Below are positions 29,955 through 39,340 of a stretch of DNA of 64,000 bases, piece after piece. Positions within the stretch are counted from its first letter, which is position 1, and every line of letters starts with the position of its first letter. Location of the stretch: the NCBI RefSeq assembly GCF_014219065.1, contig NZ_JACLGO010000017.1, positions 1 to 64,000 of the forward strand. Reading direction: 5' to 3'. This DNA is from Halopseudomonas xiamenensis. Its GTDB lineage: Bacteria; Pseudomonadota; Gammaproteobacteria; Pseudomonadales; Pseudomonadaceae. Position numbers and translations under genes: made by a program. A model generated the notes under the pieces. That model saw only the letters and a list, made by a program, of their open reading frames with translations. It did not search any database and was not told where the DNA came from.

Positions 29955-30355
29955 ACAGGAGCCCGTTGTTTAAGAAACTCATCGTAATCACGAATATAGT
30001 CACTCTCATCATAGTGCGCACTGGCTAATACGACGAGAACACAGTCCTGGCTGAAATCATGCATGGTTCGCCAAACCATGGTATCAATAAAGATCCCCCT
30101 GCTTGGCGAGTCAAGCCAGACATCCTGCTGCTGGACGCCATCATCCAAGCGCATTCGACAACGGCCGGAAACACAGAAAGCAACCTGTTTCAGAGCCTTG
30201 TGCGCATGGAAACCACGGGATACACCCGCCTTCGTATCAAATATGTAATACATCCGTTTGATGTCGAAGGGCACGTTGCCGGCCCCTTCGATAGCGATCA
30301 GTGACCCACGATCATCACCCTTCAGCGGAAAATCAATCCATTGCACCAGGCTCAC
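29951..30355 (-). CDS. fdtA: dTDP-4-oxo-6-deoxyglucose 3,4-oxoisomerase, FdtA/QdtA (WxcM-like) family
   Basis: The 134-residue cupin has the family signature [12 protein letters not shown] (H50, H52), which carries the catalytic histidines, and DDVWLDSP-like strands typical of FdtA/QdtA. The enzyme moves the keto group from C4 to C3 of dTDP-4-oxo-6-deoxyglucose, the branch point away from rhamnose. FdtA and QdtA differ in C4 stereochemistry and I cannot tell them apart here. The start is GTG in a GTGA overlap with the rmlA stop. Confidence 0.87.
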   Translation of the reverse strand: MSLVQWIDFPLKGDDRGSLIAIEGAGNVPFDIKRMYYIFDTKAGVSRGFHAHKALKQVAFCVSGRCRMRLDDGVQQQDVWLDSPSRGIFIDTMVWRTMHDFSQDCVLVVLASAHYDESDYIRDYDEFLKQRAPV

Positions 30356-31224
30356 AACCTGCCCTCCGCCAAGCTCAGCAAATACTGGCCATAGCTGTTC
30401 TTACTGAGTGATTGTCCTATGCGGTGAAGCTCTTCCTTGCTCAGCCAGCCGTTGTTGTAGGCAATTTCTTCGAGGCAGGCAACTTTATAGCCTTGTCGCT
30501 TCTCAATGGTTTCTACAAATAGCCCTGCTTCAAGCAAGCTCTCATGCGTCCCAGTATCCAGCCAGGCAAACCCCCGTCCCAACAGCTCGACATTAAGATC
30601 ACCCCGCTCCAGATAGGCTTGATTGATACTGGTTATTTCCAGCTCGCCACGGGGTGAGGGTTCAACCTGTTTGGCCATTTTCACAACATCATTGTCGTAG
30701 AAATAGAGCCCCGTCACCGCATAGGAGGATTGTGGTTTCAGCGGCTTCTCTTCAATCGACACGGCCCGCCTGTTTTCATCAAATGAAACCACACCAAAAC
30801 GCTCTGGATCTTTTACTTGATAGCCAAAAACTGTTGCCCCCGTCCCTCGCCTGGCAGCTGCCTTGAGCATGGGGCTAAAGCCTTGGCCATAGAAGATATT
30901 ATCCCCGAGCACCAGGCACACAGTGTCTGAGCCAACGAACTCTTCGCCAATGATAAACGCTTGGGCCAGCCCATCAGGGCTGGGTTGCTCAGCGTAACTT
31001 AAGGATATGCCAAAACCTGACCCGTTCCCCAGCAGACGTTTATAAGAGGAGATATCTTCAGGAGAACTGATCAACAGGATATCCCGAATACCTGCCAGCA
31101 TCAGTACCGACAACGGGTAATAGATCATCGGTTTGTCATAGATTGGGAGCAGTTGCTTGGATACCCCTTTTGTTATGGGGTAAAGGCGCGTACCCGAGCC
31201 TCCTGCCAATACAATACCTTTCAC
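30352..31224 (-). CDS. rmlA: glucose-1-phosphate thymidylyltransferase
   Basis: RmlA makes dTDP-glucose from dTTP and glucose-1-phosphate. The 290-residue protein opens with [18 protein letters not shown], followed by [17 protein letters not shown], and has the [12 protein letters not shown] and EKP (SIEEKPLKP) motifs. It is full length for the family. The start is GTG overlapping the rmlB stop (GTGA). Since rmlC and rmlD are absent from the cluster, its product most likely feeds the 3-amino sugar branch. Confidence 0.95.
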   Translation of the reverse strand: MKGIVLAGGSGTRLYPITKGVSKQLLPIYDKPMIYYPLSVLMLAGIRDILLISSPEDISSYKRLLGNGSGFGISLSYAEQPSPDGLAQAFIIGEEFVGSDTVCLVLGDNIFYGQGFSPMLKAAARRGTGATVFGYQVKDPERFGVVSFDENRRAVSIEEKPLKPQSSYAVTGLYFYDNDVVKMAKQVEPSPRGELEITSINQAYLERGDLNVELLGRGFAWLDTGTHESLLEAGLFVETIEKRQGYKVACLEEIAYNNGWLSKEELHRIGQSLSKNSYGQYLLSLAEGRL

Positions 31225-32318
31225 TGGTCACTCCTTCCTTGATGGTTAACACTAGCAGCACCGAGTCGTCCAAGATGATAGGCACCGCTCAATACCCGCT
31301 GCCACCAGACTTGATTATCAAGATACCAGGATACCGTCTTACGAATCCCCGTCTGAAAGCTTTCCTGCGGTACCCAGGCTAGCTCACGCTCCATTTTGCT
31401 GGCGTCGATCGCATAACGTCGATCATGCCCCGGGCGATCCTCAACGAATGTAATAAGGCTTCTGTAGCTGGCTACACCTGCCGGTTTATTCGGCACGAGC
31501 TCCTCAAGCAGATCACAAATCGTTTCCACCACCTCCAGATTTGTCAACTCATTATGCCCACCAATGTTATAGGTTTCACCCGGCACGCCTGCACAAACCA
31601 CTCGCCAAAGAGCTCTGGCATGATCCTCCACATATAACCAATCACGAATCTGCATGCCATTGCCATAAACCGGTAGCGCCTTGCCATGCAAAGCATTAAG
31701 AATCATGTGTGGAATCAGTTTTTCAGGAAAATGGTAGGGACCATAGTTATTCGAACAGTTGGTGACCAGCACCGGCATCCCATAGGTACGCTGCCAAGCT
31801 CGGACAAGGTGGTCAGAACCGGCCTTCGAGGCGGAGTAGGGTGAACTGGGCGAATAGCTCGTCGCTTCGGTAAACAGCTCTGTACTGCCTTCCAGATCGC
31901 CATAAACCTCGTCGGTAGACACATGATGGAAACGAAACCCGTGTTGCTCTTGCTTCGGCAAGGCCTGCCAATACTGGCGTGCGGCCTCAAGCAATACAGC
32001 CGTTCCCATCACATTGGTTCTGACAAACTCAAGGGGTCCGTCAATCGACCTGTCCACGTGGGACTCTGCGGCCAAGTGCATAATGGCCTGCGGGCGGACG
32101 TTCTCAACGATGCGCTGCACCTCAGTGGCATCAGTAATATCCGCCTGATAAAAGGCATATCGCTCAGAACTCGCTACATCGCCCAGCGACTCCAGATTAC
32201 CTGCATAGGTGAGCTTGTCTATATTGACTATGGACACGTTTGTATTCGAAATCAGGTATCGAATCAATGCCGAGCCGATAAAGCCCGCCCCGCCGGTTAT
32301 CAGAACACGTTCTATCAC
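31221..32318 (-). CDS. rmlB: dTDP-glucose 4,6-dehydratase
   Basis: A 365-residue extended SDR enzyme that forms dTDP-4-oxo-6-deoxyglucose. It has the NAD-binding GGAGFIG (9-15), the [11 protein letters not shown] motif, the catalytic STDEVYG and the YxxxK motif in [12 protein letters not shown]. The C terminus runs a little beyond usual length ([16 protein letters not shown]) with no known role. The start is GTG, overlapping the stop of the upstream GT4 gene. It is the first step of the dTDP-sugar module that continues with rmlA, fdtA, GNAT and fdtB. Confidence 0.95.
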   Translation of the reverse strand: MIERVLITGGAGFIGSALIRYLISNTNVSIVNIDKLTYAGNLESLGDVASSERYAFYQADITDATEVQRIVENVRPQAIMHLAAESHVDRSIDGPLEFVRTNVMGTAVLLEAARQYWQALPKQEQHGFRFHHVSTDEVYGDLEGSTELFTEATSYSPSSPYSASKAGSDHLVRAWQRTYGMPVLVTNCSNNYGPYHFPEKLIPHMILNALHGKALPVYGNGMQIRDWLYVEDHARALWRVVCAGVPGETYNIGGHNELTNLEVVETICDLLEELVPNKPAGVASYRSLITFVEDRPGHDRRYAIDASKMERELAWVPQESFQTGIRKTVSWYLDNQVWWQRVLSGAYHLGRLGAASVNHQGRSDQ

Positions 32319-33463
32319 AACCTTCTATCCCCTTTGGACATCACCATGCTCTCAATTAATTGGCGATAGTTTTTTCTGAAATCATGGATGCTGTGCTGCT
32401 CACATAAGTAGGCGTAACCCGCTCGCCCTAGGGCTTGCAACTGAGCATTTCCCATAGACAGCAATGGCTCCAGCTCACGGGCAAGATCATCAGCATTTCC
32501 TACCTGGAAAGAACGCCCGGAGCACTCTTCCAGAATCGGCGCCAGACTGGGAATATCGGAACCAATAACCGGGCGCTGACCGGCAAGCGCTTCCAGCAGA
32601 GCCAAAGGTAATCCTTCACTGAGAGATGGCATGGCAAAGACGTCAAACGCCCTGACATACTGAAGAGCATCATGATGAGCCCCTAGAAGTATAACCTGCT
32701 TCTGCAAGCTATGCTCCGCAATCAGCCTCTCCAGTTCTTCCCGCGAGCGCCCTTCACCGATAATGGCAATCAAAACATCAGGATAGCTCGCGGCCAACTT
32801 TGCAAAAGCTGCAATTAATGTAGTGTGCCCCTTCACAGGTACAAGGCGGCCAATACAGCCAACGATACGACATCCCTGGGCCAATCCAAGCCTACGCCGA
32901 GCCTCACGACCATCCAATAACATTCCAGTGGCACGCTCTATATCAATAGCATTATTGATATGAGAGGTATTACTTTCGTTGAATCCAGAAACCCTGGACA
33001 GCAAATAACGCTTTACCGCCTGGGACACACCAACAATGTGCCATTGAGGTCCAACCAGAATATTAGCTTCAAACACTCGCGCTCGCCGGTCATAGTCGCC
33101 AATACCGTGCTGAACGCCGATAAAGGCCGGGCGCGTCAAAATCCTGCTAAGCCACATCATCATGCTGATTGGTTTAAAACGATGAGCAATGACAACATCA
33201 AAGCCTTCATCACGACAAAAACGGTACAATTTCAACATAACTGACCAGCGCTTCAGCCCTTTCAGATCTGATTTATCCAGGTCAAAATACACCGACCGCT
33301 CAGCAGCGCTGACAGGCTCATCAGGCCCTGGCTTGCCGCGCAGAAACAACGTGGTAACACCGAAGTAATCTGTGGGTAGACCGGCAATCACCTGCTCAGC
33401 CAGGTCGGAGGCGTTGACGTTGTATCGCAGCTGTATCTGTAGAACCTTTACCCTGTTACCCAC
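32315..33463 (-). CDS. glycosyltransferase family 4
   Basis: A 382-residue GT-B enzyme. The C-terminal donor domain shows [18 protein letters not shown] and the EX7E-type segment [19 protein letters not shown]. The N-terminal half has IAHRFKP and IGVQHGIG on the acceptor side. The start is a GTG with AGGGCAGG just upstream. It leads the rmlB-rmlA-fdtA-GNAT-fdtB-GT2 run and is separated by 90 bp from the next upstream GT2 gene. Donor and acceptor are unknown. Confidence 0.87.
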   Translation of the reverse strand: MGNRVKVLQIQLRYNVNASDLAEQVIAGLPTDYFGVTTLFLRGKPGPDEPVSAAERSVYFDLDKSDLKGLKRWSVMLKLYRFCRDEGFDVVIAHRFKPISMMMWLSRILTRPAFIGVQHGIGDYDRRARVFEANILVGPQWHIVGVSQAVKRYLLSRVSGFNESNTSHINNAIDIERATGMLLDGREARRRLGLAQGCRIVGCIGRLVPVKGHTTLIAAFAKLAASYPDVLIAIIGEGRSREELERLIAEHSLQKQVILLGAHHDALQYVRAFDVFAMPSLSEGLPLALLEALAGQRPVIGSDIPSLAPILEECSGRSFQVGNADDLARELEPLLSMGNAQLQALGRAGYAYLCEQHSIHDFRKNYRQLIESMVMSKGDRRL

Positions 33464-33553
33464 CCTGCCCTCCGCTCCATAAACTTTCCAATCGATGTAG
33501 AGTTTTCACGTGTAGAAGGATTCAGCCACAAGACATATCACCCGGCAACACAC

Positions 33554-34504
33554 TCACTTGCGTAGCCAAAGACGCAAGGCTTTGCGGGAATAACTCAGAT
33601 TCAGCAATACACGCCAGTCCATCCTTAACGCATGCATGAAAAAGGCCTTGGCCTGAGTCTTTTCATTAGCCAGATAGGCACTGCGAAACAATGAAAGGCA
33701 GCGCTGTACATAGAAAGCCTTACGCATTGACCGCATGGACTCCGGCAGGCGTGAAAAAACTTCATCAACGACCTGCAGACCCACCTGCTGCCCATAACCT
33801 GTGTGGTGACGCAAGCTGTCATCGTGTTTGTAAAGCAATAATAAAGGCTCATTCAGCTGACTCACGGGGAAATGTGCCAGTGCTTGAGCAAATACCGGCA
33901 AGTCCTCCGAGTTACGGAATCTTTCTGGATAATTACCCAGATCGAACACTTCCCGGTGCATGGCACAACCACCATTGGAGAGACCCAGGGTTTTATCCAG
34001 CAGATAAGCCTTGACCCGCTCCAAAGCACCTCCAGGTAAGCGGGTATTACGGTGCCGACGTCGATTTCCTGCTGAATTGATCGAAATATGTTCACCAATG
34101 ACCAAACGGCTTTGACGATTGCTCTCGATATGCTCAATTAACTTGCCCAAAGCCCCTGGTACAAATTCATCGTCAGCGTCGAGAAACACCAACCAGTCCC
34201 CTTGACTCTCACGAATGCCCAAATTACGCACGGAAGCCAAGCCACCATTTTCCTTGCGGATACTCCTAAACTGCTCTGGATAGGCTAGGTGCAAGGCGTT
34301 GATAACATCGGGGGTCGCGTCCGTCGAACCATCATCAATAATCAATAATTCCGTGCGGGCATCGCGCTGTCCGAGTATTGATTGTGCGGCACGTGCCAAT
34401 GACGCGCCATAGTTATAGGCCGGAATGACCACAGAGATCAGCACCGGGGGCATATCCAGGGGTCGCGCCTCTCTCACGCTCAAGGATACTGGGTTATCCG
34501 ACAC
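33554..34504 (-). CDS. glycosyltransferase family 2
   Basis: A 316-residue GT-A enzyme with ISVVIPAYNYGASLARA, the IIDDGSTDAT donor motif and the metal-binding VFLDADDEFVPG. The C-terminal third is basic (RKALRLWLRK) and may sit on the membrane. The GTG start overlaps the stop of wapO by 11 nt, so it is co-translated with the carbamoyltransferase. It occupies a position comparable to a core glycosyltransferase next to PA5005 in P. aeruginosa, but I do not assign a linkage. Confidence 0.85.
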   Translation of the reverse strand: MSDNPVSLSVREARPLDMPPVLISVVIPAYNYGASLARAAQSILGQRDARTELLIIDDGSTDATPDVINALHLAYPEQFRSIRKENGGLASVRNLGIRESQGDWLVFLDADDEFVPGALGKLIEHIESNRQSRLVIGEHISINSAGNRRRHRNTRLPGGALERVKAYLLDKTLGLSNGGCAMHREVFDLGNYPERFRNSEDLPVFAQALAHFPVSQLNEPLLLLYKHDDSLRHHTGYGQQVGLQVVDEVFSRLPESMRSMRKAFYVQRCLSLFRSAYLANEKTQAKAFFMHALRMDWRVLLNLSYSRKALRLWLRK

Positions 34505-36242
34505 ATTTGCCCCCTTCTTTCACCACCAACACATCCTCCATGATCAGATACTGCAAATCCGACCCATAGAACATATTCAACGCATCCGTCGGCGAGCACA
34601 CCATCGGCTCGCCACGGCGGTTGAGGGAGGTGTTGAGGGATACACCATTGCCGGTCAGCTTCTCCAGCTCGAGCATCAGGTCGTACCACCGTGGGTTGTG
34701 GCGGCGTTCCAGGACCTGGGCGCGGGAAGTACCGTCTTCGTGTACCACCTCGGGGACGCGCTTGTCCCAGCCTTCGTTGACTTCGAAGGTGAAGGTCATG
34801 AAGGGACTGGGATGGTCGACCTTGAGCATCTGCGGGGCGACGGTGTCGAGCATGGACGGGCAGAATGGGCGCCAGCGCTCGCGGAACTTGATCTGTTCGT
34901 TGATGCGGTCAGCCACGCCGGGGACGCTCGGGCAACCTATGATGGAGCGTCCACCCAGGGCGCGCGGGCCGAACTCCATGCGGCCCTGGAACCAGGCCAC
35001 CGGGTTGCCTTCGACCATGATCTGGGCGATGTGCTCGGGTACGTTGTCGATCTGCTGCCACTGCGGCTGGTTCGGGTGCCGTGCGCAGGCGGCGATGATG
35101 TCTTCGTTGCTGTAGCTGGGGCCGAGGTAGACGTGCTCCATCTTCTCCACCGGCACGCCGTTCTTCACGGAGATATAGGCAGCGGCGCCCACCGCCGTAC
35201 CGGCATCGCCGGAGGCCGGCTGCACGAACAGCTCCTTGACCTCGTCACGGGCGATGATCTTCTGGTTCAGCTTGACGTTCAGCGCGCAGCCGCCAGCGAA
35301 GGCGATCTTGCCAGTTTCGCGGATGATGTCACCGAGGTAGTAGTCCATCATCTCCAGCGCCAGCTTCTCGAACAGGGCCTGCATGCTGGCGGCATAGTGG
35401 ATATAGGGGTCGTCGGCGATATCCCCTTCGCGCTTGGGACCGAGCCATTCGATCAGCTTGGGCGAGAAGTAGTAACCCTTGCCCTTTTCCTTGTAGCGAC
35501 GGAAGCCGATCACGTTGGCGTAATCGGTATTGATGATCAGCTCGCCATTCTCGAACTTGGCCAGCCGCGAAAAGTCGTACTTGGCGGCATCGCCATAGGG
35601 CGCCATGCCCATGACCTTGAACTCGCCATCGAGCATCTCGAAGCCCAGGTATTCGGTGAGCGCGCCATACAGGCCGCCCAGCGAATCCGGATCGTAGAAC
35701 TCCTTGATCTTGTGGATCTGGCCATTCTCGCCGTAACCGAAGAAGGTGGTGGCGTACTCGCCCTTGCCGTCGATACCGAGAATCGCCGTCTTCTCCTGGA
35801 AGCCGGAACAGTGGTAGGCACTGGAGGCGTGGGCCAGATGGTGTTCGACCGGTTCCAGCTTGACCTTCTTCAGATCGAAACCCAGCTGCTGCAGGCACCA
35901 CTGGATGCGCTTCTTGTAGCGATGATAACGGCGGTTGCCCATGAAGATGGCATCCAGAGAACGATCAGGGGCATACCAGTAGCGCTTGGCGTAATGCCAG
36001 CGGGCCTTCTCGAAAATGCTGATCGGCGCAAAGGGGATGGCGACGATGTCCACGTCCTCCGGCTTGATGCCGGCCTGCTCCAGGCAGAACTTGGCGGACT
36101 CATAGGGCATGCGGTTCTTGGCGTGCTTGTCACGTACGAACCGCTCTTCTTCCACAGCGGCGATCAGCTTGCCATCGATATACAGGGCAGCTGATGGGTC
36201 ATGGCTCAATGCGCCGGAAAGTCCGAGAATGGTCAGGCCCAC
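34494..36242 (-). CDS. wapO: LPS core carbamoyltransferase (NodU/CmcH family)
   Basis: A 582-residue O-carbamoyltransferase. The N-terminal Kae1-like ASKHA domain starts LGLSGALSHDPSAALYIDGKL and contains VEHHLAHASSAY (metal-binding His residues). The C-terminal YrdC-like half has WFQGRMEFGPRALGGRSI and FCPSMLD. The P. aeruginosa homologue WapO (PA5005) adds the carbamoyl group on heptose II of the core. Carbamoyl phosphate and ATP are the usual donors. The start is GTG with AGAGGTG upstream, and a TATAAA-like box lies near 36280. Confidence 0.9.
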   Translation of the reverse strand: MGLTILGLSGALSHDPSAALYIDGKLIAAVEEERFVRDKHAKNRMPYESAKFCLEQAGIKPEDVDIVAIPFAPISIFEKARWHYAKRYWYAPDRSLDAIFMGNRRYHRYKKRIQWCLQQLGFDLKKVKLEPVEHHLAHASSAYHCSGFQEKTAILGIDGKGEYATTFFGYGENGQIHKIKEFYDPDSLGGLYGALTEYLGFEMLDGEFKVMGMAPYGDAAKYDFSRLAKFENGELIINTDYANVIGFRRYKEKGKGYYFSPKLIEWLGPKREGDIADDPYIHYAASMQALFEKLALEMMDYYLGDIIRETGKIAFAGGCALNVKLNQKIIARDEVKELFVQPASGDAGTAVGAAAYISVKNGVPVEKMEHVYLGPSYSNEDIIAACARHPNQPQWQQIDNVPEHIAQIMVEGNPVAWFQGRMEFGPRALGGRSIIGCPSVPGVADRINEQIKFRERWRPFCPSMLDTVAPQMLKVDHPSPFMTFTFEVNEGWDKRVPEVVHEDGTSRAQVLERRHNPRWYDLMLELEKLTGNGVSLNTSLNRRGEPMVCSPTDALNMFYGSDLQYLIMEDVLVVKEGGKCVG

Positions 36243-36360
36243 GGGTACACCTCTTTCAGAAACTGGGTAAAGGGGACAATTTTATACACATTTGCCGCTA
36301 CTGGCTCGTTTGGTCTGGCAGTTATGACAGCCCAGCGTGTTCTGTCAACTTATGCCCCTT

Positions 36361-37785
36361 TCAGCGAGGCATGACCGATTCCAGCCATTGTGCCAGGGCC
36401 GAGCCTGCAGGCCAGTTACGGATGAAGCGTGCGCGGTCTTTGGCCCAGGCCTTGCGTCGCCCGGCCTCGCTGCGGTGCGCCTGCATGACATCCAGATCGA
36501 TCAGCACCACCTGCCGGTCGTGCCACAGCAGGTTGGTGGCCTTGAAGTCGCCATGGCTGATACCCGCATCGACTACCTGCTGGAAAACTCCCAGCAAGGC
36601 ATCAGCCGTGGTCGAGTCGGGAACCGCGGCACCGGTTTCGCCCAACTGCTGTAGCAGGTTCGGGCCCGGACAATACTCGCTGATCAGCCAGGCCTGGCGG
36701 CGCCAAAGCCCGATACGACGCTCGATCATCGCCAGCGGGGTGGGCGTGGCGATGCCGAGAAACTGCAGCCGCCAGGCCGCCAGCCAGGAGTGCCAGGCAC
36801 GACTGGGACGCCAGAAGCGCGTGAGCCAGTGACCGAAGCCCTTGATGTTGTAGCGTTTGACGACCACCTCACGACCACCAACGGTCGCCATGGTAACCGT
36901 GCTGCTACCCCCGTCCTTGAGCAGAGGGGTGCCGCTGAAGGCACTATCGGGGTCAGCCAGCAAGGGCGCCAGCGCCTGCTGGGCCGAACGCAATACCACA
37001 GCGAAGCGGTCGAACGAGCGGTGCACCGCGAACTGACTGCAGTCGCGCAGGGTCTTGTCGAGAAAATTGTTCAGCCGGGTCTGGCGTTGCTTGTGGATCT
37101 GCGCCAGCAGTTGCTGCCGGTCCAGGCCGTGCAGCGGATTGGCGTCGAGATAGGATGGCAACAGATGATCCACCTGCGCGTCCCACTCTGGCATCAGTTG
37201 GGCAAAAAACAGTGCGAGGTTGGCCTGGGCGGTCGTTAAGGGCAGCGGTTTTCCCGGCTCCGCCACCTCGATCGCATCCCCATCGATAACATACAACCGC
37301 TGCTGGTCCTGAAGGAAGTTGCCCAGATGCAGGTCGGTCTGCGCCAGCCCCTGGGCATGCATGGCGGCGATGGCCAGCAGGGCGTCCCGCAGAATGGCGA
37401 GCGCTTCGGCATTGCCCGGTGATCGATCCGCCAGTTGCTCCCAATGCTGCTGCAGACTCTGTGCACCCGGCAGGTACTCGGTCAGCAGGTAGCACCCGCC
37501 GCCCGGCAGTTCACCACTGTCCAGCAGCGCAGGCGTGGTGATCCCCGCTCTCTGCAATGCTTGAATGCCCACGCTCTCGCGTTGCCAGTGCCGTTCGGCG
37601 CCGGTGGCGATGAACAGCTTGGCGAGCACTTGCCGGCCATTCCATTCGCCGCGCCCAACCAGGCGCTTGCCCGGCAGGATACGCAGCCACTGCTGGATCA
37701 GCAGCGGCTGGCCCGCGGCAAGCGGCAGGCTGATATCGACCGGCGGGGTGCGTCCGGCCTCGCGCAGTCTGGCGGTAGTGCTCAC
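36361..37785 (-). CDS. tandem-domain Kdo/WaaP kinase-like protein
   Basis: A 474-residue protein with two kinase-like domains. Domain 1 has LAKLFIATG (Lys), loop LAQTDLHLGNFL and YVIDGDAIEV. Domain 2 (from about 270) has VVVKRYNIKGFG (Lys), loop ISHGDFKATNLL and VLIDLDVM. Both loops keep the catalytic Asp, so both could be active. It is syntenic with PA5006 of P. aeruginosa. The role is expected to be phosphorylation of core heptoses or another surface sugar, but substrates are unknown. The GTG start overlaps the stop of the next kinase gene (GTGA). Confidence 0.85.
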   Translation of the reverse strand: MSTTARLREAGRTPPVDISLPLAAGQPLLIQQWLRILPGKRLVGRGEWNGRQVLAKLFIATGAERHWQRESVGIQALQRAGITTPALLDSGELPGGGCYLLTEYLPGAQSLQQHWEQLADRSPGNAEALAILRDALLAIAAMHAQGLAQTDLHLGNFLQDQQRLYVIDGDAIEVAEPGKPLPLTTAQANLALFFAQLMPEWDAQVDHLLPSYLDANPLHGLDRQQLLAQIHKQRQTRLNNFLDKTLRDCSQFAVHRSFDRFAVVLRSAQQALAPLLADPDSAFSGTPLLKDGGSSTVTMATVGGREVVVKRYNIKGFGHWLTRFWRPSRAWHSWLAAWRLQFLGIATPTPLAMIERRIGLWRRQAWLISEYCPGPNLLQQLGETGAAVPDSTTADALLGVFQQVVDAGISHGDFKATNLLWHDRQVVLIDLDVMQAHRSEAGRRKAWAKDRARFIRNWPAGSALAQWLESVMPR

Positions 37786-38528
37786 TCTCGTCCCTCGAAG
37801 AATGCCAGTATGGCTCTGATGCGTTTCTTGTCAGCGGCGTCCAGATGCCGACGCCGGGTGTATGCCAGGTAGAAGCGGAGGCGATCAGTGCGCCTCAACT
37901 GATATTTGCCCACCTTGTCGAGGCAGGCCAGGTCCTTGATGATCCGGTAGCGCAGCAGCGGGCCAGGCCAGCGGCTGCCTGCGGGACAATCGATGAAATA
38001 GACCTGTGGCGCGGTCTGACGATCAACCAGGATATTGCGCCACTTGAGGTCGTTGTGGGCGAAACCATGCTCGTGCATGATGCGCGTGGCGTCGGCCACC
38101 TGTGCCATGACGGCAGCCAGCCAGCGCCACTCGCGCAAGCGCGGATCCTGGCGTCTGGCCAGCTGCGCCAGATCATCGGTATCGTCGATCCCCAGCGTGA
38201 TCAGCGCTCCCCGACCGAAACCGAGCCCGTCGCGCTCCATGCCATAAGCCACCACCGGCACCGTGGGGATACCCCAGCGCTGGAACTTCAGCAGATTCTC
38301 CCATTCGGCACGGACCCGCGGACGACCGATCCAGCGTCGCAGATTCTTGCCGGCCGCCACATAGCGCTTGATGTAGTAGCAGCGCCCCTGCAGGCAGAGC
38401 CGCTGCACGTCACTGATGTCATCTGCGGTAACCGGCTCGCCCTGCAGCTCGAACACGCTGGGCAGATCGGCAAACAGACTCGCGGCCTCGCCCTCGGCGA
38501 GGTCTGTGTTGAGTACCCAGCCGGTCAT
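37782..38528 (-). CDS. wapP: LPS core kinase WapP-like
   Basis: A 248-residue kinase of the Kdo/WaaP superfamily. It has CYYIKRYVAAGKNLR (Lys), the catalytic loop FAHNDLKWRNILV and the metal-binding YFIDCPAG. Its place directly after waaP matches wapP (PA5008), which adds a phosphate to the inner core. P. aeruginosa has another such gene, wapQ, before the tandem-domain gene. Here only one gene is present, so wapP versus wapQ identity is not certain. The ATG overlaps the waaP stop. Confidence 0.78.
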   Translation of the reverse strand: MTGWVLNTDLAEGEAASLFADLPSVFELQGEPVTADDISDVQRLCLQGRCYYIKRYVAAGKNLRRWIGRPRVRAEWENLLKFQRWGIPTVPVVAYGMERDGLGFGRGALITLGIDDTDDLAQLARRQDPRLREWRWLAAVMAQVADATRIMHEHGFAHNDLKWRNILVDRQTAPQVYFIDCPAGSRWPGPLLRYRIIKDLACLDKVGKYQLRRTDRLRFYLAYTRRRHLDAADKKRIRAILAFFEGRE

Positions 38529-39340
38529 GTGCCGCTGCCAGACGCATACTTGCGCTCGAAGCGCGTTTGCAGTTTGGCCGCCTTGCGCTCGAGCATACTG
38601 AGCAGCACTGCCTCTTCGGTAAAGATCTGGCGCAGCGGCAGCTGGAAGTAACTCTTGAGAAAGCGCAGCTTGTCACGCTCGGTCAGACCGATATGCAGGG
38701 CGGAGAAATATAGGCCGGCCAGATCCTTGTCGCGCCAGCGGCGCGGCACACTGCTGCGCACCTGGGCCCGGTGCAGGTCGATCAGCGACAGGCGCAGGTT
38801 GTCCGGGGTCGGCGGGGTGTCGGTATGCAACAGGAAGTGGCAGATATAGCAGTCACGGTGATTGACCCCGGCACGGTGCATGCGCCCGGTCATCTCGGCG
38901 ACGCGGTGGATGAGCGCATGCTTGAGCCCGGCTGGCGGCGGATAACTTGGCCAGTTTCGACTGAAGTCTTCCAGGCTGATGGTCGGCGCCAGTTCCTCGG
39001 TGATGATGAAAGAATGCCGGGCGGCGGGATTGCCGCCACGCTCGCCGAAGGCCACGGCGGTCATGGTCGGTACGCCGGCCCGGGTCAGAGCCTCGATGGC
39101 CTCCCATTCCTGGTCGGCGCCGAGCACCGGCTTCTTGAGTGTCGACCAGTTCTTGAGTATTTCGCCCCAGCCGACACCGCGATGGATCTTGACGAAGTAG
39201 CCGCGCCCAGCCACCTCGGTGCGCAGGGTGCGGCGAGCCTCCAGCTCCCGGAACACCTCGCCCTGCAGCTTTTCGACTTCAGCGAAGGCATCACCATCGG
39301 CCCACAGGGTCCTGAATGGTTCGTGCAACACCAGCTTCAA
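38525..39340 (-). CDS. waaP: LPS heptose I kinase
   Basis: WaaP phosphorylates O4 of heptose I, essential in P. aeruginosa. Starting from TTG at 39340 the protein is 271 residues and its active-site Asp falls at 163 in NHRDCYICHFLL, the same number as in P. aeruginosa WaaP. The Lys is K51 in GRGYFVKIHRG. The TTG lies in a TTGA overlap with the waaG stop and has GGGAG upstream. The longer frame to 39430 would overlap waaG by 94 nt and lacks similarity. It sits between waaG and wapP in a tight operon. Confidence 0.95.
   Translation of the reverse strand: MKLVLHEPFRTLWADGDAFAEVEKLQGEVFRELEARRTLRTEVAGRGYFVKIHRGVGWGEILKNWSTLKKPVLGADQEWEAIEALTRAGVPTMTAVAFGERGGNPAARHSFIITEELAPTISLEDFSRNWPSYPPPAGLKHALIHRVAEMTGRMHRAGVNHRDCYICHFLLHTDTPPTPDNLRLSLIDLHRAQVRSSVPRRWRDKDLAGLYFSALHIGLTERDKLRFLKSYFQLPLRQIFTEEAVLLSMLERKAAKLQTRFERKYASGSGT

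Noticed and set aside
28318-32318. dTDP-rhamnose pathway
   Set aside because: rmlA and rmlB are present, but no rmlC or rmlD. The FdtA-like isomerase and aminotransferase indicate a 3-amino sugar instead.
34425-36194. 589-codon plus-strand frame over the carbamoyltransferase
   Set aside because: Antisense of wapO, whose protein motifs are unmistakable.
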